From positions 32,181,966 to 32,245,965 of the forward strand of contig JACGWO010000001.1 in assembly GCA_034509735.1 (NCBI GenBank): a stretch of DNA of 64,000 bases. Direction: 5' to 3'. Below, piece by piece: positions 34,730-46,766 of the stretch (within the stretch, counting starts at the first letter, position 1; each line of letters opens with the position of its first letter). This stretch comes from Sesamum alatum. Taxonomy: Eukaryota > Streptophyta > Magnoliopsida > Lamiales > Pedaliaceae. Both the position numbers and the translations under genes were made by a program. The notes below the pieces were generated by a model. It made no database searches. It was not told the DNA's origin and saw only the letters and a program-made list of their open reading frames with translations.

Positions 34730-36949
34730 TGAAGGACAAGCGGATCGGCCCGGAAGCACGAGCGGAAGCGAGAAAGCGAGAAATAGGGTGTAAATTAAAT
34801 CAAATCTAATTTAAAATACAAATCTCAAGGGTTGTGCCCTTGGGTGCTCAACCGGGCGTTCGATGTAGGATGTGTAAATATTGGAAATGAATATTAAACA
34901 CATAGGGCATAGATAAATATATATAATCAATCAAAGCGTAATAAACCGTTACCTTTGATTGTTTAGCGTATGCTCCCGGCTACTTGCGTTGTTCCTTCTC
35001 CGGAATGCTCACGAAATCCAAACGTATGGATTCTCCAAAGGTGATCCACACAACACCAGAAGAAACACACGTTCTTCTTGCTAGAAAAGAACGAGTTTAA
35101 GAACGAATCGGTTTTAGAGAATAACACTATGAATTAGTGCTCTCTTAAACATACTTTGTTCTTCTTCTTGATTCAAAATCAAGTGAAGAACACAAGTGTG
35201 AGAGAGGGAGAGAGGGCCGAGAGTTGAGAGAGAGGAGAGGGATTTTGTCTTCTCTTTTTTCCTAGAAAAAGATGAATAATGAATCACTTATGCTTGGTGT
35301 TGTATATTCTAATATATATACATAATTAATGTGATTATTGGAATGTGTCTAGGTTCATCCAAGTATGTCTAGATTCATTCCAATCAATCACCATCAATTC
35401 TTCAATCAAGCCTACCAAAATTTTGGTATGATCAAATCATACCAAAAGGGAAGAGCTTGATTGGAGTCGATTTGTCTCTTTCCAAAAGAGATAAGTCAAC
35501 ATACCACCTAGCATGAAACATGGCTGATTTTGCTTCCTCCAAGGGAGCGTGTCGGCCATGTTTAATTAAGGGAAGAAGTCCAACTTCTTCCTATTCCAAA
35601 ATAGGAATTATTTCTCCTCTCGGGTATAATTTAACGGACCGAGTTTTATCGTAATCCAATTACGACGAATCCAACATTAAATCCAATTTAATGTCCATTT
35701 AAATTATTCCCGTTGATCTTTTAATCCAATCAAAAGATCGAACGTCTCAACGTCTCATCTTTCCATATTTAATTGAAAATCCAATTTACCGATTAAACGA
35801 AAGCCCGATATAATATCGGCCCGTCCATCCAATGGACTTTCCCTTAAGTAATCCAATTACTTATTTTATCCTTCGAGATTGACTCCAAGTCGATCTCTCA
35901 ACCTCCTCGGTGATTTGTGTGTGACCCTTTAGGTTCACCCTCAGCTAGACTTGGGCCCATTACCATGGGTGGCCGTCTAGCAACGGTCCATGGAACTAGA
36001 GACTAGGTTAATTGGCATGAACATTTAGGCGCCGATTCCCTACGGGTACGATCCTTCCGTCTACCGTCTCCCGGCCTTAGTTTAGGGTATGGAATTGGGC
36101 GTCGGTTCCCATCCTTGACTAGGCGTCTATGCTTAATACTCGAGACCACGTATGCTTCATTGCGTCGACACAGGAAACCATTCCCTGTTCGACCAACCAC
36201 TGTGGCCACAACTTCAAACAACATGAACGTGTCTCCGAGTGCATAGGAGATACCTCTGTCACATACTGACAGGGGACGGATCCTCTTCTTGGAATCCACC
36301 GTCCTCGCTATCCCACTGCACTAGACAAGGCTTATGATAATCATCTTACAGAATGATTACCTCTCGCCAGATCCAAGATACAGCCGTCATGTGCACACGA
36401 CTGCCATGATCCCTCAAGTTTGAGGATTACTCCTGTACTATCGGAACCGGGGAAAACCAATCATACCGACCAAGCCTCCAAGGTTTCCATATGATGATCC
36501 CCGCGAGTCAGTCCGGTCGGCTGGACCCCAGTCGACCAACCCATCAAGATCGTGTAGATGTCCCACGCCTGTCGCCGATGAAACACGACACTCATCCAAT
36601 GAACACGACTCTTGACGCAAGTCTCAATAGACTCTCGATGCCCCGTCTCGAGGTCCTCGACTTGGAACGTTTCAGACCCAACTCTTAATCAGTTGGTTTC
36701 ATGACCACCATCCAATGCGTGGCCCAACTGCACGAGTTGTTATCCATGGTCTGTGGGCTTTGTTGTGATATAAGTTAAACACCGTTTTAACAAATGTGAA
36801 ATGAGCGCAACAAAGTAAGCACCAGAAGTGACAGCGGCCGGCCAGCGTGCGCGGCGCGCCTCGGCAGGGCTCGGCCAGCGTTTACATCAAGTTGTCAGAT
36901 AGGTTACAAATCGCCAAACCTATTCTCTTTCTGGTCACCTATTCTAACA
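34730..36949 (-). repeat. E3 5' LTR (family A)
   Basis: TGAAGGACAAGCGG to CTATTCTAACA. Unlike other A copies it carries a 48-bp GC-rich replacement at 36833-36880 instead of the AT-rich segment near the LTR start. The outer flank AAATA matches the E3 left flank AAATT at four of five bases. Confidence 0.92.
36833..36880. other. GC-rich filler in the E3 5' LTR
   Basis: A 48-bp, very GC-rich block replaces the AT-rich stretch found here in all other A LTRs. Its reverse complement contains GCTGGCCGGCC, also found in the E3 leader GC tract (about 34411-34421), so it may be filler copied during break repair. Confidence 0.6.
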
Positions 36950-38002
36950 AAATACCTAACGGGTATATGTTTATGGGTTCAACCAGTCAATTGGATCATG
37001 ATCCAAAGGATATATGGAGAAGCGATGTTGGACATCGAGATCGGATCAATGGCATGGAGCCGCGGGATCTGTCTTGAAATTCAAACTATGTTTGAGATTT
37101 CACATAATTGGAATATTTGTTTTGACAAATTTAGACGATCTATGACTCAGTTAATAATGAGCATTAGGGTCAGTGGGAGTATGGTTGTGTTCCGAGTGTG
37201 AACTGTAACATCTTATTCATTTTGAATGAAATTAAGATGTTAGGAAACACTGGAAACACGAGTATTGTTCACGCAATTTTCCACAAAAGGAATTAGATTT
37301 CTATTCATAGGGTCAAGCTATCCAAAATTAGTCACGATTGACTAATGAGGAAGCTTAGATATTTAACATACCCTACGTCTTTGCCGTACGCAGCATGGTA
37401 TGTTGTTCGGTGCACAAGGGCCTGATGTTGTTTATGCATCGTAGATAGTAGTTCAGAGCAGTCTTTAATACCTGAATAAGGATTAGAGAAGTGTTCTCGA
37501 TGCACGATTTATGGAGAGTTAATTCTGGAATACTATAGCAATACTAGCTTCTAGAATCATGTGGAAAATAATTAGTCTCAGTATTGTGTATGATTAGACT
37601 TAATGGTGACTGTGGTAGCTTGAAATATTTTCAAGTAGGATACTACGACGTTTCACCATGAAAGTCGAAATATGACGGCTTTGGAAGTCGATTCTGAAAA
37701 GTTGTTCGGATGAAAAAAGCATCCATTGGATGGATGTAGTGCTTAGCATGGCCGACCAATAGTTGCCTCGAAGGTTGACTACTAGGCTATGGCTAAAGCC
37801 TTTTGGGCCCGAGATCTCATCACAAGATCCTGAGAAAATTCTTAGACAGCCACCATCTGCAGGTAGCGATGGTAGGAAGAGCTGAAATTTGATTGGACCG
37901 TATTACCTCGGCAGAAAAATAGAGTAGACCCACGAGACTGAGCTGGTATCGCAAATTACTCATTCTCAGAAGGTTTTGAGTGACATGGGTAATTGGCTTT
38001 GA
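36950..38002 (+). pseudogene. pol: E4 pol relic, RT to RNase H, with deletions shared with E5
   Basis: Continues E4 pol after E3. It starts in the linker before RT (LDHDPKD, then GEAMLDIE) and jumps near 37055-37085 to the segment equivalent to RSWNIRFDE, losing about 400 bp of RT core. The segment equivalent to YVDDILLIGND reads as CNILFILNE, so the two catalytic Asp are gone. A second jump near 37280-37310 removes the segment between FSMKDLG and GFLPMRHG. RNase H traces follow to about 38002. Both deletions and the CN replacement are also in E5. Confidence 0.75.
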
Positions 38003-38017
38003 GGTCAAGTGGGAGAT

Positions 38018-38900
38018 TGTTAAAATAGGTGACTAGAAAGCCAATTAGATTGACAGTTTGTGAACTATTCGTCAATCATTATAATTAGAATATTATCCTG
38101 ATGAATAGAGTAAGTATTCATCACTGGCATTGTGTTTGTTCTGATTACTACTAACGTTGGACGGCGTTTCAATATCACAATAAATACCCACAAACCAATT
38201 GGAAAACCCATATAGTTGGGATGCGCATTGGATGACGGCTATGAAACCAACTTCTGAGGGTTTGGTCTGAAACATTCCAAGTCGAGGACCTTGAGAATCG
38301 GCATCGAGTGTCCTATTGAGACTTGCACTAAGTATTGCATTTACTGGGTGAGTGCCGAGTTCCATCGACAACAGACAAGATCGTCTATGCAATTTTAGTG
38401 GGTTAGTTGACAAGGTGGTTAACTGACAGAACTGACTCACAGGAATCATCATATGGAAGCCTTGGAGGCTTGATCGGTATAACTGGAATTCCCAGTTCTG
38501 ATAGTACAGGATTTGTCCTCGGACTTGAGGAATCATGACAGTCACGTGCATACAAAGACTGTATCTTGGATCTAGGGAGAGGTGATCATTCTATAAGATG
38601 GCCATTATAAGCCTTGTCCAGTGCAGTCGGAGTATGTAGCGAGGACGGTGGATTCCAAGATAGGATTTGTCCCCTGTTAGTATATGACGGTGATGTCTCC
38701 TATGCGCTCTGAGATGGTTTAAACTCTCAAAGTCTATAGCCATAGCATTGATTGAGTAGGAAAGGATTTCCTATGTCGACCGATAGAGTAAACGCATCTC
38801 GGGTATGAAGCATAGTTGCCTAGTCAAGGATGGAAACTGATGCCCAATTCCATATCCTAGACTAAGACCGGGAGACGATCGACAATAGGACCGTACCCCT
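38018..38900 (+). repeat. E4 3' LTR (family D), first part
   Basis: Begins TGTTAAAATAGGTGACTAG right after a polypurine tract (GTCAAGTGGGAGAT). It is interrupted at CCCCT by a solo B LTR. Its start matches the E5 LTR better than family A (shared TTCTGAGGGTTT and AATACCCACA segments). Confidence 0.85.
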
Positions 38901-40863
38901 TGTTAGAATAGGTGACCATATAGCCAATCTTGGCGGGCAAAATATAACCTATGTCTAGACAATTTCTGTGTTTTGATAAAACTATTAATGAATAAAGAAG
39001 TGAAATTCATTTTGGCATTACTTTGTTTGCGTTCACTTTACTGCTTTGTCTATCTGTTCACTACGCAAACAAAGCCCACGGACTGAAAGCCCATTTCGGG
39101 GACTGGGACTATGCTTGGAGGTAGATCCATGAAATCAGTCCCGCTGAATCAGTCCAGAAAACTCCAAGTCAAGGAATCTCGAAAATGGGTACCGGGATTC
39201 CCTTTGAGACTTGCACTAAGCATATGCTGTCGTATTTCATCGACGGGTGACGAAGGTCGTCTAAGCAGTGTTAGTGGGTTAGCCTGCTGGGAGCAGCTGA
39301 CTGAGGTGACTCGCGGGAACCGTCTTACGGATAACCTTGAGTAGGTGAGCAAGGTATGACGTGTATTCCCGGTTCCAACGGTACAGACCAAGTCCTTTGA
39401 CTTGAGGAACTGCTGAGTTTACCTGTATATCAGGTCTGTATCTTAGATATGGTGAGAGATTGCCAAGAAGCACTTGAGTAGTCTTAAGCCATGTCTAGTG
39501 CAGCTCTGGTGTACAAAGTAACAGTAGTTTCAAGAAAGGATCTGTCTCCTGTCAAAAGGAATTGACAGTTGAGTCTCACGTATGCTCTGTGTCTTGTCGC
39601 TAAAATCTGTGGCCATAGTAACTGAACAGAAGGGAAGGCTTCCCTTGTGGCGTTTTAGTAAGGACAGACCGACACTTAGGTCCAAAATGGGGTACCTACA
39701 TTTTCCATGCCCTAGACCCTAAGTGGTGAGGCCGTAGACAGAAGGACAAGTGTACTGTTAGAACCTAAATGTTCATCCCCGGATATTTCACCTAGTCTCT
39801 AGTGCCATGGACCGTTGCTAGATGGCCACCCATGGTAACGGACGGATTCTAGGAATCCGACCAAGTCTAGCTGAAAGGTGGACCTAAAGAGTCACACACA
39901 ATCCAAACACATCAAGTATTTAATTTAGAATTAAATATCGGAGAAAAGGAATGATTAAATTGGATTTAATCGAGTCCTTTATTTTCTTGGAGAATTAATT
40001 CATATTATTTGATAAAAGGAATTAATCTAATAAATTAGATTTATTAGAGGATTAATTTAATAGGCCTAGAATAAATATTTATAATTTATTATATTTATTT
40101 ATTTGGCCTTTGGAATATTTAATAAGATTTAAATATTCCATTAAATTAAATTAATGGTTGAGATTGAAAGGGAGAGATGGATGGCTAGGATTAATTTGAC
40201 TAGGTCAAATACTACTTTGACTAGGACTTTGACTAGGTCAAAATCCTAGTCAAAATAGACCTCTTAGAGTTGGAGTTTAAAGAGGATTAAACTCCTCCTC
40301 TATATAAACCCCTAGCCTCCTACAATTCAAGGATGATGAATTTCCAACACACACACAACACACTTGAATTCGGCTCCCTCTCTCCCCATTCTCGTCCGCC
40401 CCTCTCTCTCTCACACACAAAAATACTCTTGTTCTTTTGTTCTTGGAACAATTGAACTTAGGAAGATCGATCTCGTTAATTCATAACGCGTGGTTGATCT
40501 ATCATCTCCAAAAAATAATACTTGTTCGTTGCTAGCACGACGTGCAAGATACGTGGGTGGATCGTGTGTCACGATTTGGAGGATCTCAAGAACAAGGTCT
40601 TGGTGCAAAACGGGGAACAACGCAAGTAGCCGTTGAAGACAGAAATGACAACGGGTAGGTCTCCGTTTACGTTTTCGCCACTTTTAATTTTAATCCCTAT
40701 GGCCTCCATGATTGATTGTATGTATTTAATTCATGAGATACACCAAACACCCGGGAAAGTTCAAGGGCACACCCCTTGAACGTGTTCTTTAATTTTTGTA
40801 TTTTAATTTTATACCGTGCTTCCGCATTCGCGCTATTTTCCCGGGACGATCCACAATCTTTCA
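38901..40863 (+). mobile_element. Solo LTR, family B (1963 bp)
   Basis: Begins TGTTAGAATAGGTGACCAT and ends CGATCCACAATCTTTCA. The flanks CCCCT (38896-38900) and CCCAT (40864-40868) form a 5-bp duplication with one mismatch. It contains the hairpin module (39805-39835) and a TATA box CTATATAAACCC near 40299. No internal region. It matches the LTRs of E6. Confidence 0.92.
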
Positions 40864-42344
40864 CCCATATGGAACTCGAAGCCTAAATGTTCACGCCGTT
40901 ATTCACCTAGTCTCTAGTGCCATGTACCGTTGCTAGACGACCACCCATGGTAACGGGCTATTATCGATTATTAGTTAATTTGAAATAATTGTGTTGGACA
41001 CAAGCCCAAGTCTAGCTTATGGTGCACCTAAAGAGTCACACACAAATTACTGGAGAGTGATTGAATTAATTTGGAATTAATTTTGGAAGAGGTGAATTAG
41101 GTTAATTGGATTAAATAAATTCTTGGAGAGCATAAATGATTGGATCATTTATGTGGAATTTTTCATTTGATGGATGATCCAAAATTTAGTTAATTAAATT
41201 AATTGGATTTTGGATTTGACCTTTTAAATTAATGGAATTCATTTAAAAGATGCTTGGGCTAATTAATTAGTGGATTGGATTCACTAATAAATTAGTAGAT
41301 GTGCTTGTCTAATTAATGGATTGGATTCATTAATTAGTATAGATAGGCTAGACATAATTAATTGGATTAATTATTGTATTGGGCCTAATTAATTAAGTGG
41401 ATTGGATTCATTTAATAAATTAAGTTCATTTGGGCTAGTGAATTATTTAATTGAATTAAATATTCACTTGGAAATTAAAATGTTGGATATTTTATTTAAT
41501 TGGATCAAATAAATAAGTCCAATATATTTATTAATTGGGCTCTAATTAATTTGTAGAACAAATTAAATGAGCCCGGCCCAATTGCACATGGCTAGCCCAC
41601 AATTAACTTTCCCTGACTCAAGGGTTGAAATTCTTTGTAGAGAAAGAGCCAAAAATAGTCTACATACATGAATGTAGGATTTTCCACATTCAATGTATGC
41701 AATTGTGGAGAGGTTATGGAAGATTGGAGAGATATGTGGAAGTTGCCTTATGGCTTAGAAGACTATGTCTTCCTTCCATATCTCACACAATCATTTCATC
41801 CCTTACCACAACACATGCTTGGCCGATTTTTCTCTCTTTCTCCATGGAATTTCAACCTCTACATGCCTAGCCAACTTCTCCCTTCTCCTACCTTATGTTC
41901 TTCTTGGTTTAGAACCAAGTGAAGAACAAAGGAAGCTCAACCACACTAATCGATAGTATGGTTTCGATTTTCTCTTCCATGGATTCATTCCTTGCTAGCA
42001 CGAGGATGAATCTCACGACTCTGGTGTAGTGTGGACATATTTAGAGGGCCTCTATGTTGAGGCCTCGCATGAATGAATGTCGGGAAGGGATCAACGCGTG
42101 TAGCCGATCGGCGTTGAAAATCGAGGAAGGTATTTTACATTTATGTTCTCGTTTTGATTCTTTTATTCCATAGTCATAAACGCTTGTTCATTATATGAAT
42201 ATGTTTATATTCTGCTTTTATACACCTATAGCCTAGGAACGTTCAAGGGCACACCCCTTCAACGCGATTTAAATTATGTTGTTTTGCACGTTATTATCTC
42301 CACCGCGCTTCCACCATATTTTCGGGTCGATCCGCTTTCCTTCA
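40864..42344 (+). repeat. E4 3' LTR (family D), second part
   Basis: Resumes after the solo LTR and ends GATCCGCTTTCCTTCA. The hairpin module at 40920-40950 has a few substitutions. Long AT-rich blocks (41000-41560) are rich in TTAATT/AATTAA motifs. Total LTR length is about 2.36 kb. Frames at 41625-41956 are short, overlapping and without similarity that I recognise. Confidence 0.82.
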
Positions 42345-44191
42345 GTCCACGTTTTTGGTCTCTTCTCTTCACTCCTTAAGGACCTCCTTGGGCATCAATT
42401 AATAAAGTTGAGGCCTGAAATCAACTTGGATATTTTGGGCCTTTTTTCACTCCTTAGGGGCTCCTTGGGCTTGAATTAATAAAATCGAGTATTCATTTTG
42501 GACCTCAATCTGTGACTTGGCCTCATCAAATGTCAGGTTGGATTGCAGCTTGAATTGCATCTTTTAATTTCTTGAGTCTTGCCCTCGTCATTGGGTCATT
42601 TTCAATTGTCAAGTTCTTCTCCACTCGAGCTTCATCATAGCCTAGCTACTAGCTTGTTCTTGGGGTTCATAACATCGTCCCCTTCTTGAAAAGGGGTCTC
42701 CCTTGACTCTCAAGGTCTGCATCATAGTAATAAGAAATATCAAAAACGTTTAAAAATAGAATTGACTCCATACTCACCGAGCAAATCAAGATTGTAAGCA
42801 TTTTCATGATCCTTTCAAGGACTCGGAAAGGTCCATCCCATTAAAGCATGAGATTTGATTTTCTTTTATCTGGAAATCGTTCTTTTCTTAGATGCAGCCA
42901 AACCAAGTCTCTAACTCAAAAATAACCCGTTTCCTTCCCTTGTTCACACGGATCATGTCTTGTTGAGTCATCCTCTCGATATTATTTTTGGCCATCTCGA
43001 TTTGCTTTACAAATTCAGCACGCTTCTTTCAATTTATGTTTTTTTGTTCCTGTAAAGGCAAAGGAGTTAAATCAATAGGTGCAAGAGGATTAAATATGAA
43101 AGGGCGAGAATTTAGTAGTAGAATGGATAGCATAAAGCAAACTCGACGTGCGGTAGACACTCTTCCCAATTCGTCAAGTTCCTTAGCACAATGGTTGGTA
43201 GCAATGAAGAAAGTGTCCTATTGACAACGTCATTTTTGCCCATCGGTTTTGAGGGTGGCAAGTGGTAGAGAAAAGCAATTTAGTTCCCAATTTTCCCCAG
43301 AAATTCTTCTAAACACTATGGAACTTAGCATCTCGATCAGATACGATAGTCCTTGACATTCCGTGAAGCCTCACAACTTCCTAAAAGAAAAGATTAGCAA
43401 TGTTAGAGGCATCGTCAACCTTATGACATGCAATAAAGTGTGTCATTTTAGAAAATTTGTCCACAGCTACAAAAAAGTAGAATCTCTACCCCTGTTCGAC
43501 CTAGGTAATCCTAAAACAAAGTCCATGAAAATATCTTCCCAAGAGAAACTAGGAATAGGAAGGGGTGTATACAACCCATGGGGATTAAACTTTGATTTTG
43601 CCCTATGACAAATAACACATCTACCAACAAATCTTTCAGGATCTCAACGCATCTTTTGGTAAAAAAAAAAATTGATCACTAAAAACACCTAAAGTTTTTA
43701 ATACACCCAAATGCCCATCAGACCACCCGAATGTGCTTCAGTTATCAATAATGAATGAATAGAATAATTAGGAACACAAAGTTGGTCAGCTCTAAACAAG
43801 ACCATCATGCAAATAAAATTTCTCCAACCCAATGCTCGGCTTGCAATTCTAAAATGTTGCACCAAAGTAAATCATTAGCATATAAACCTTTTATCAACTC
43901 AAAACCAAGCATCTTAGTATCTAGCAAGGAAAGTAGAGTATACCTCTTGAAAAGTGCAATGGCAACTATATTTTCCTTATCTTTCTTGTGTTTGATCACA
44001 TATGGAAATGACTCGATTAATTCTACCCACTTGGTGTGTTGTCGATTAAACTTGCTTTGACTCTTAATATGTTTTATAGCTTCATGATCAGAATGTATGA
44101 CAAACTCTTTTGGCCAAATAGTGTTGCCAAGTTTCCAACACTCTAACCAATGCATAAAGCTCCTTGTTATATGTCAGGTAATTGAGCATTG
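42345..44191 (-). pseudogene. pol: Ty3/gypsy pol fragment (RNase H and integrase), oldest visible layer
   Basis: On the minus strand the order is RNase H (44155-43805, with [11 protein letters not shown] and SFPYVIKHKKDKEN, preceded in another frame by a [13 protein letters not shown] segment), the integrase zinc region near 43640, integrase core (GLYTPLPIPSFSWEDIFMDF near 43570; SDRDAKF near 43330; a TTCHPQ-like segment near 43270), then a C-terminal PMTRARLKKLK motif near 42590. Many frameshifts and stops. The RNase H then integrase order identifies it as Ty3/gypsy rather than copia. Both ends are cut by family D elements (E4 at 42344, E5 at 44192). The lineage is not determined. A direct repeat of about 45 bp lies at 42370-42415 and 42447-42488. 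Confidence 0.85.
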
Positions 44192-44760
44192 TGAAGGAAC
44201 AAGTGGATCTGCCCGGGAGCACGAGTGGAAAAGAGTAATGCGATATTTATAAAACCATTATAAAAAAAACGATCCCAAAGGGTGTACCCTAGGGTGCTCA
44301 ACCGGGCGTTCGATGTAGAATATGATAATAAATATCAACATATCTTATAGATCACACAGACTGCAAACGAAAGATGCTACAAAAACATTAAACCGAATGT
44401 TACCTTTGCAGTTTTCTAGTGGACGGCTACAAGCGGTGTTCCACGGCTGGAAACATTCACCAAGGTTCAAATCTATGAACCCTCTAACGTAATCCACACC
44501 ACACCGGAAGACATCACGTTTTTCTTGCTAGAGAAAAACGGATCTAGAAGATTAAATTTTAAGAAGAAATCACACTATCAAATTAGTGTTCCTTCTTAAT
44601 ATTACTTTGTTCCTCAATTGATCCTTGATCAATGAAGCAACAAAGGGGATTAGAGTAAAGAGAGAGGGGGGTGAAAATGTGGCTTGAGAGAGTGTAGAGA
44701 GTGTTATTCTTTTTCCTAGAAAAAGATGAATTATGAATCTCTCATGTTAGATGATAGTAT

Positions 44761-44762
44761 GT

Positions 44763-44797
<35 letters not shown>

Positions 44798-44799
44798 CT
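44761..44799. repeat. Compound (AC)n(AT)n microsatellite
   Basis: Alternating CA then TA dinucleotides near the predicted transcription start region of the E5 LTR, where the other A LTRs have TATATATA. Confidence 0.9.
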
Positions 44800-45385
44800 T
44801 TATTAATGTTATTATTGAAATAGGTCTAGGTTCATCCAAGGATGTTTAGATACATTCCAATTAATCCCCATCAATCTTCAATCAAGCCACCATTTCATAA
44901 GGTAGGATTTAATCATACCAAGTGAAAGAGGTTTGATTGGAATTTATTTGTCTCTTTCTAAAAGAGACAAGTCAACTAGTCATCATAGGCCTTATGGCCG
45001 ATTTTCATGCTTCAAATGAAGCTAGAAAATCAGCCACCTTATTATAGAAGAAGCCCAACTTCTTCTAATTCCAAAAGTGGAATTAACACCTCTCTTGGAC
45101 CAAGATTTAATGGACCATAGTTTATTGTAATCCAATTACAATAAGCCCAAGAATTAAATCCTATTTAATTCAATGTCCTATGAAATAATTTACATTAATC
45201 TCTTAATCCAATTAAAAGGTCCAAGTTTCGAATCTCTACTTAATCGATAAATCTCATTTACCGATAAAACGAGGGCCGATACAATATCGGATAGTCCATC
45301 CAATGGACAATCCCATTAGTAATCCAATTAGTTATCATCCTCTGAAATTGAGTCCAAGTCAATTCCTTCACCTCCTCGGTGATTT

Positions 45386-45862
45386 GTGTGTGACCATTTA
45401 GGTTCACCGTTAACTAGACTTAGGCTCGTGTCCAACAGGAGCCCATCACTATGGGTGGTCGTCTAGCAACGATCCATGGCACTAGAGACTAGGTGAATGT
45501 TGGTGTGAATCTTTAGGTTCACCCTCAGCTAGACTTGAGCTTGTGTCCAACATAATTGGTCAATTAAATCCAATTTAATCAACTATTTTCCAATTAACCA
45601 TTAATCGAAAAAACCCCCGTCACCATGGGTGGCCGTCTAGCAACGGTCCATGGCACTAGAGACTAGGTGAATGTTGCTGTGACTCTTTAGGTTCACCGTC
45701 AGCTAGACTTGGGCTTGTGTCCAACATAACTGGTCAACTTAATCCAATTTAATTAACTATTTTCCAATTAATCATTAATCGAAAAACGCTCGTCACCATG
45801 GGTGGCCGTCTAGCAACGGTTCATGGCACTGGAGACTAGCTGAATGTTGCTGTGAACATTTA
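45386..45862 (-). repeat. Triplicated hairpin-containing unit in the E5 LTR
   Basis: Three head-to-tail copies of a unit of about 125-177 bp (approximately 45386-45510, 45511-45687, 45688-45862), each with the segments TTTAGGTTCACC, CTAGACTTGGGC and the hairpin module (45449-45479, 45623-45653, 45796-45826). Copies two and three are the most alike. Other LTRs in the window have one copy. Confidence 0.85.
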
Positions 45863-46766
45863 GGCTCCCGAGTTCCATACGAGTACGGTCCTTCCATTAT
45901 CCGTCTCCCGGTCTAAGTCTAGGGCATGAAATTGGGCATCGGTTCCCATCTTCGACTAGATAACTATGCTCAATAACTCGAGACACGTTTGCTCTATTGA
46001 TCGACGTAGGAAACCTCCCTACTCGACCAATCGTTGTGACCACGGACTTAAAGAGCTTAAACCATCTCAGAGCGCATAGGAGACTCGACTGTCATATACT
46101 GATAGGTGACGGATCCTATCTTAGAATCCACCGTCCTCAATACATATTCCGACTGCACTGGATAAGGCTTATGATGAACGTATCCCAGATACGGACATCT
46201 CTTGCCAGACCCTAGATACAACCATCATATTCATGCAACTTCAATGATTCCTCAAGTCCGAGGACTAATCTCGTACTATCGAAGCCGGGAATTCCAGTCA
46301 TACAGACCAAGCCTCCAAGGCTTCCATGTAACGATTCCCGTGAGTCAGTTCAGTCAGCTGACACCCTTTTCAACTAACCCACTAACATTGCATACACGTC
46401 CAACATCTATTGCCGATGAAACACGGAACTCATCCAATGAATGCAATCCTTAGTGAAAGTCTCTATAGGACTCTCGATGCCTTGTCTCGAGGTCCTCGAC
46501 TTGGAACGTCTCAGACCAACCCTCAGAAGTTGGTTCCATAGCTGCCATCCAATGCGCAGCCCAACTACATGGGTTATCCAATTGGTGTGTGGGTATTTGT
46601 TGTGACGTTAAAACATCATTTAGCGTAATCGGTAAGCAGAAAAAAACACATAGTGCCATTGATGAATACTTACTATATTCATCAAGTCAATATTACTTTA
46701 ATAAAGATTGCTAAATAGTACCCAAAATCGCCAATCCAATTAGTTTTTTGGTCACCTATTCTAACA

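Larger units (their letters stand above)
14987..36949 (-). mobile_element. E3: Ty1/copia element, family A, hosting E2
   Basis: Minus-strand element with 3' LTR 14987-16655 plus 28477-29052, gag-pol relic 29067-32976, leader 32977-34715, primer-binding site 34716-34727 and 5' LTR 34730-36949. The flanks AAATT and AAATA form a 5-bp duplication with one mismatch, and E4 pol continues on both sides. Its 3' LTR was split by E2 with duplication TACCT. Confidence 0.93.
11639..42344 (+). mobile_element. E4: old defective copia element, family D, heavily interrupted
   Basis: Plus-strand element visible in pieces: leader 11639-12817, gag/pol relic 12818-14986, pol relic 36950-38002, polypurine tract at about 38005-38016, 3' LTR 38018-38900 plus 40864-42344. 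The 5' LTR must lie left of the window, beyond E1. Both sides of the E3 insertion align to one pol reading (integrase end to RT start), and the flanks AAATT (14982-14986) and AAATA (36950-36954) are a near-perfect duplication. It shares internal deletions with E5. Confidence 0.85.
44192..46766 (-). repeat. E5 3' LTR (family D, 2575 bp)
   Basis: TGAAGGAACAAGTGGATC to CTATTCTAACA. It is longer than the other LTRs because a unit of about 175 bp is present three times (45386-45862). Also carries an (AC)n(AT)n microsatellite at 44761-44799. Confidence 0.88.

Noticed and set aside
36833..36880. Vector polylinker or contamination (GGCCGGCC and GGCGCGCC sites)
   Set aside because: Not proven either way. 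The surrounding LTR is continuous on both sides and a similar GC-rich sequence exists in the element's own leader, so filler DNA is the simpler reading.
41625..41956. Three overlapping frames of 63-84 codons in the E4 LTR
   Set aside because: They overlap in different frames, lie inside an LTR and show no similarity that I recognise.
43363..44060. Plus-strand frames over the gypsy fragment
   Set aside because: Shadows of the minus-strand RNase H and integrase relic.
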